A stretch of 64,000 nt of DNA. Source: Opacimonas sp002292215 (GTDB lineage: Bacteria; Pseudomonadota; Gammaproteobacteria; Enterobacterales; Alteromonadaceae). Shown piece after piece: positions 63,604 to 64,000 of the stretch. The position numbers and the translations under genes were made by a program. Where the stretch lies: assembly GCA_943846745.1 (NCBI GenBank), contig OX044360.1:558001-622000 (forward strand), given 5' to 3'. Below the pieces are notes generated by a model, which saw nothing but the letters and a program-made list of their open reading frames with translations, had not been told where the DNA came from and did no database searches. Within the stretch, counting starts at the first letter, position 1; each line of letters begins with the position of its first letter.

Positions 63604-63841
63604 ATTCTTGATCGCTTATATAAAAAGGCAAAGGGGAATGTAATTTGTTAAAAAGACTTACTCATACAGTAAACACATTAAAAACTCACCAACCAACACC
63701 ATGCACTTCCACTCTAATAGTTAATTTAACATAATATACATTATGTGAACTTATGGTAATAGCTGCGGGCATAAGTGGCGTATCAGTAAATATAGACTAA
63801 GATTACAATGATATAATAATTAAAAAGTAACTAACGTCGAT
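63604..63841. promoter_or_regulatory. Divergent promoter region of gss and the response-regulator gene
   Basis: The 238-base gap contains a perfect inverted repeat, ACATAAT-ATAC-ATTATGT (63729-63746), with 7-bp arms and a 4-base centre. It may be a dimeric-regulator site between the two divergent genes. No further gene or repeat stands out in it. Confidence 0.4.
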
Positions 63842-64000
63842 ATGACTTTAATAAATGAAGAAATGCAACTTCGTTTACTGCTGATAGACAATGATCCGGT
63901 TCAATCCAAGGTGAAGAGTTTTGCATTGAGTAAACACTTTGATATTGTTAGAGTAAAAAATACAAAGGATGCGAAAACCGCATTATTAATTGCTCAAAAA
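63842..64000 (+). CDS. Response regulator, receiver domain (N-terminal part, cut by window end)
   Basis: The first 53 codons of a protein beginning MTLINEEMQLRLLLIDNDPV. The LLLIDNDPV strand with its acidic pair is the start of a receiver domain, and LSKHFDIVRVKNTKDAKTALLIAQK fits the next helix and strand. The phospho-acceptor Asp and the output domain lie outside the window, so the type of regulator cannot be told. It is divergent from gss. Confidence 0.75.
   Translation, partial: MTLINEEMQLRLLLIDNDPVQSKVKSFALSKHFDIVRVKNTKDAKTALLIAQK

Noticed and set aside
1..64000. Mobile elements, prophage, integron, toxin-antitoxin or CRISPR systems
   Set aside because: I found no transposase, integrase, terminal repeat, array or cas-like gene. 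The gene order reads as stable core and metabolic DNA.

Overview
The window reads as chromosomal DNA of a marine gammaproteobacterium of the Shewanella/Alteromonas type. It is AT-rich and densely packed. The evidence is a full cbb3-oxidase locus flanked by an EtrA/FNR-type regulator, uspE and ttcA, together with RssA, Bax, a Gss enzyme and TonB-dependent receptors. I see no tRNA, rRNA, CRISPR array, insertion sequence or phage module. The species cannot be named from sequence alone.

Layout. 1-6.4 kb (+): the end of an RND efflux adaptor, its RND pump, a LysE-type exporter, a membrane protein, a Bax-like glucosaminidase and a small secreted protein. 6.5-17.3 kb (-): rssA, ttcA, uspE, fnr, a TauE/SafE-like protein, ccoS, ccoI, ccoH, then ccoPQON. 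Near-consensus FNR boxes lie upstream of uspE and of ccoN. 17.5-20.7 kb: an anchored unknown protein, a two-subunit bacterioferritin pair with a Fur-box-like site, and a KefB-like antiporter. 20.7-24.4 kb: an alpha/beta-hydrolase, SDR and Baeyer-Villiger monooxygenase operon, with a divergent 59-residue unknown gene preceded by an 11-codon leader.

24.4-49.2 kb is the most interesting part, an alcohol-oxidation island. It holds a PedABC/Lut-like ABC system (permease, ATPase, beta-propeller, binding protein), cytochrome c550, a MoxJ-like binding protein and a quinoprotein alcohol dehydrogenase. The dehydrogenase carries the Asp-Tyr-Asp signature associated with lanthanide use. An ExaC-type aldehyde dehydrogenase and a NosR-like flavin/iron-sulfur membrane protein follow. 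Next come a NosP/NahK-like sensor pair, a LuxR-type response regulator, a porin, a NitT/TauT-type ABC transporter with its own TonB receptor, and a second TonB receptor with a very Asp-rich segment. My reading is that alcohols are oxidised in the periplasm by the quinoprotein, electrons pass to cytochrome c550 and the respiratory chain, and the aldehyde is oxidised by ExaC. The ABC and TonB systems are candidates for metal or cofactor acquisition. No PQQ biosynthesis genes are in the window.

49.4-64 kb: a PGPGW membrane protein, a cardiolipin-synthase-like PLD enzyme, a YafD-like phosphodiesterase, a Cus-type copper/silver efflux operon (Cys/Met-rich protein, CusC, CusB-CusF fusion, CusA), an SRPBCC protein, topB, gss and the start of a response-regulator gene cut by the window end.
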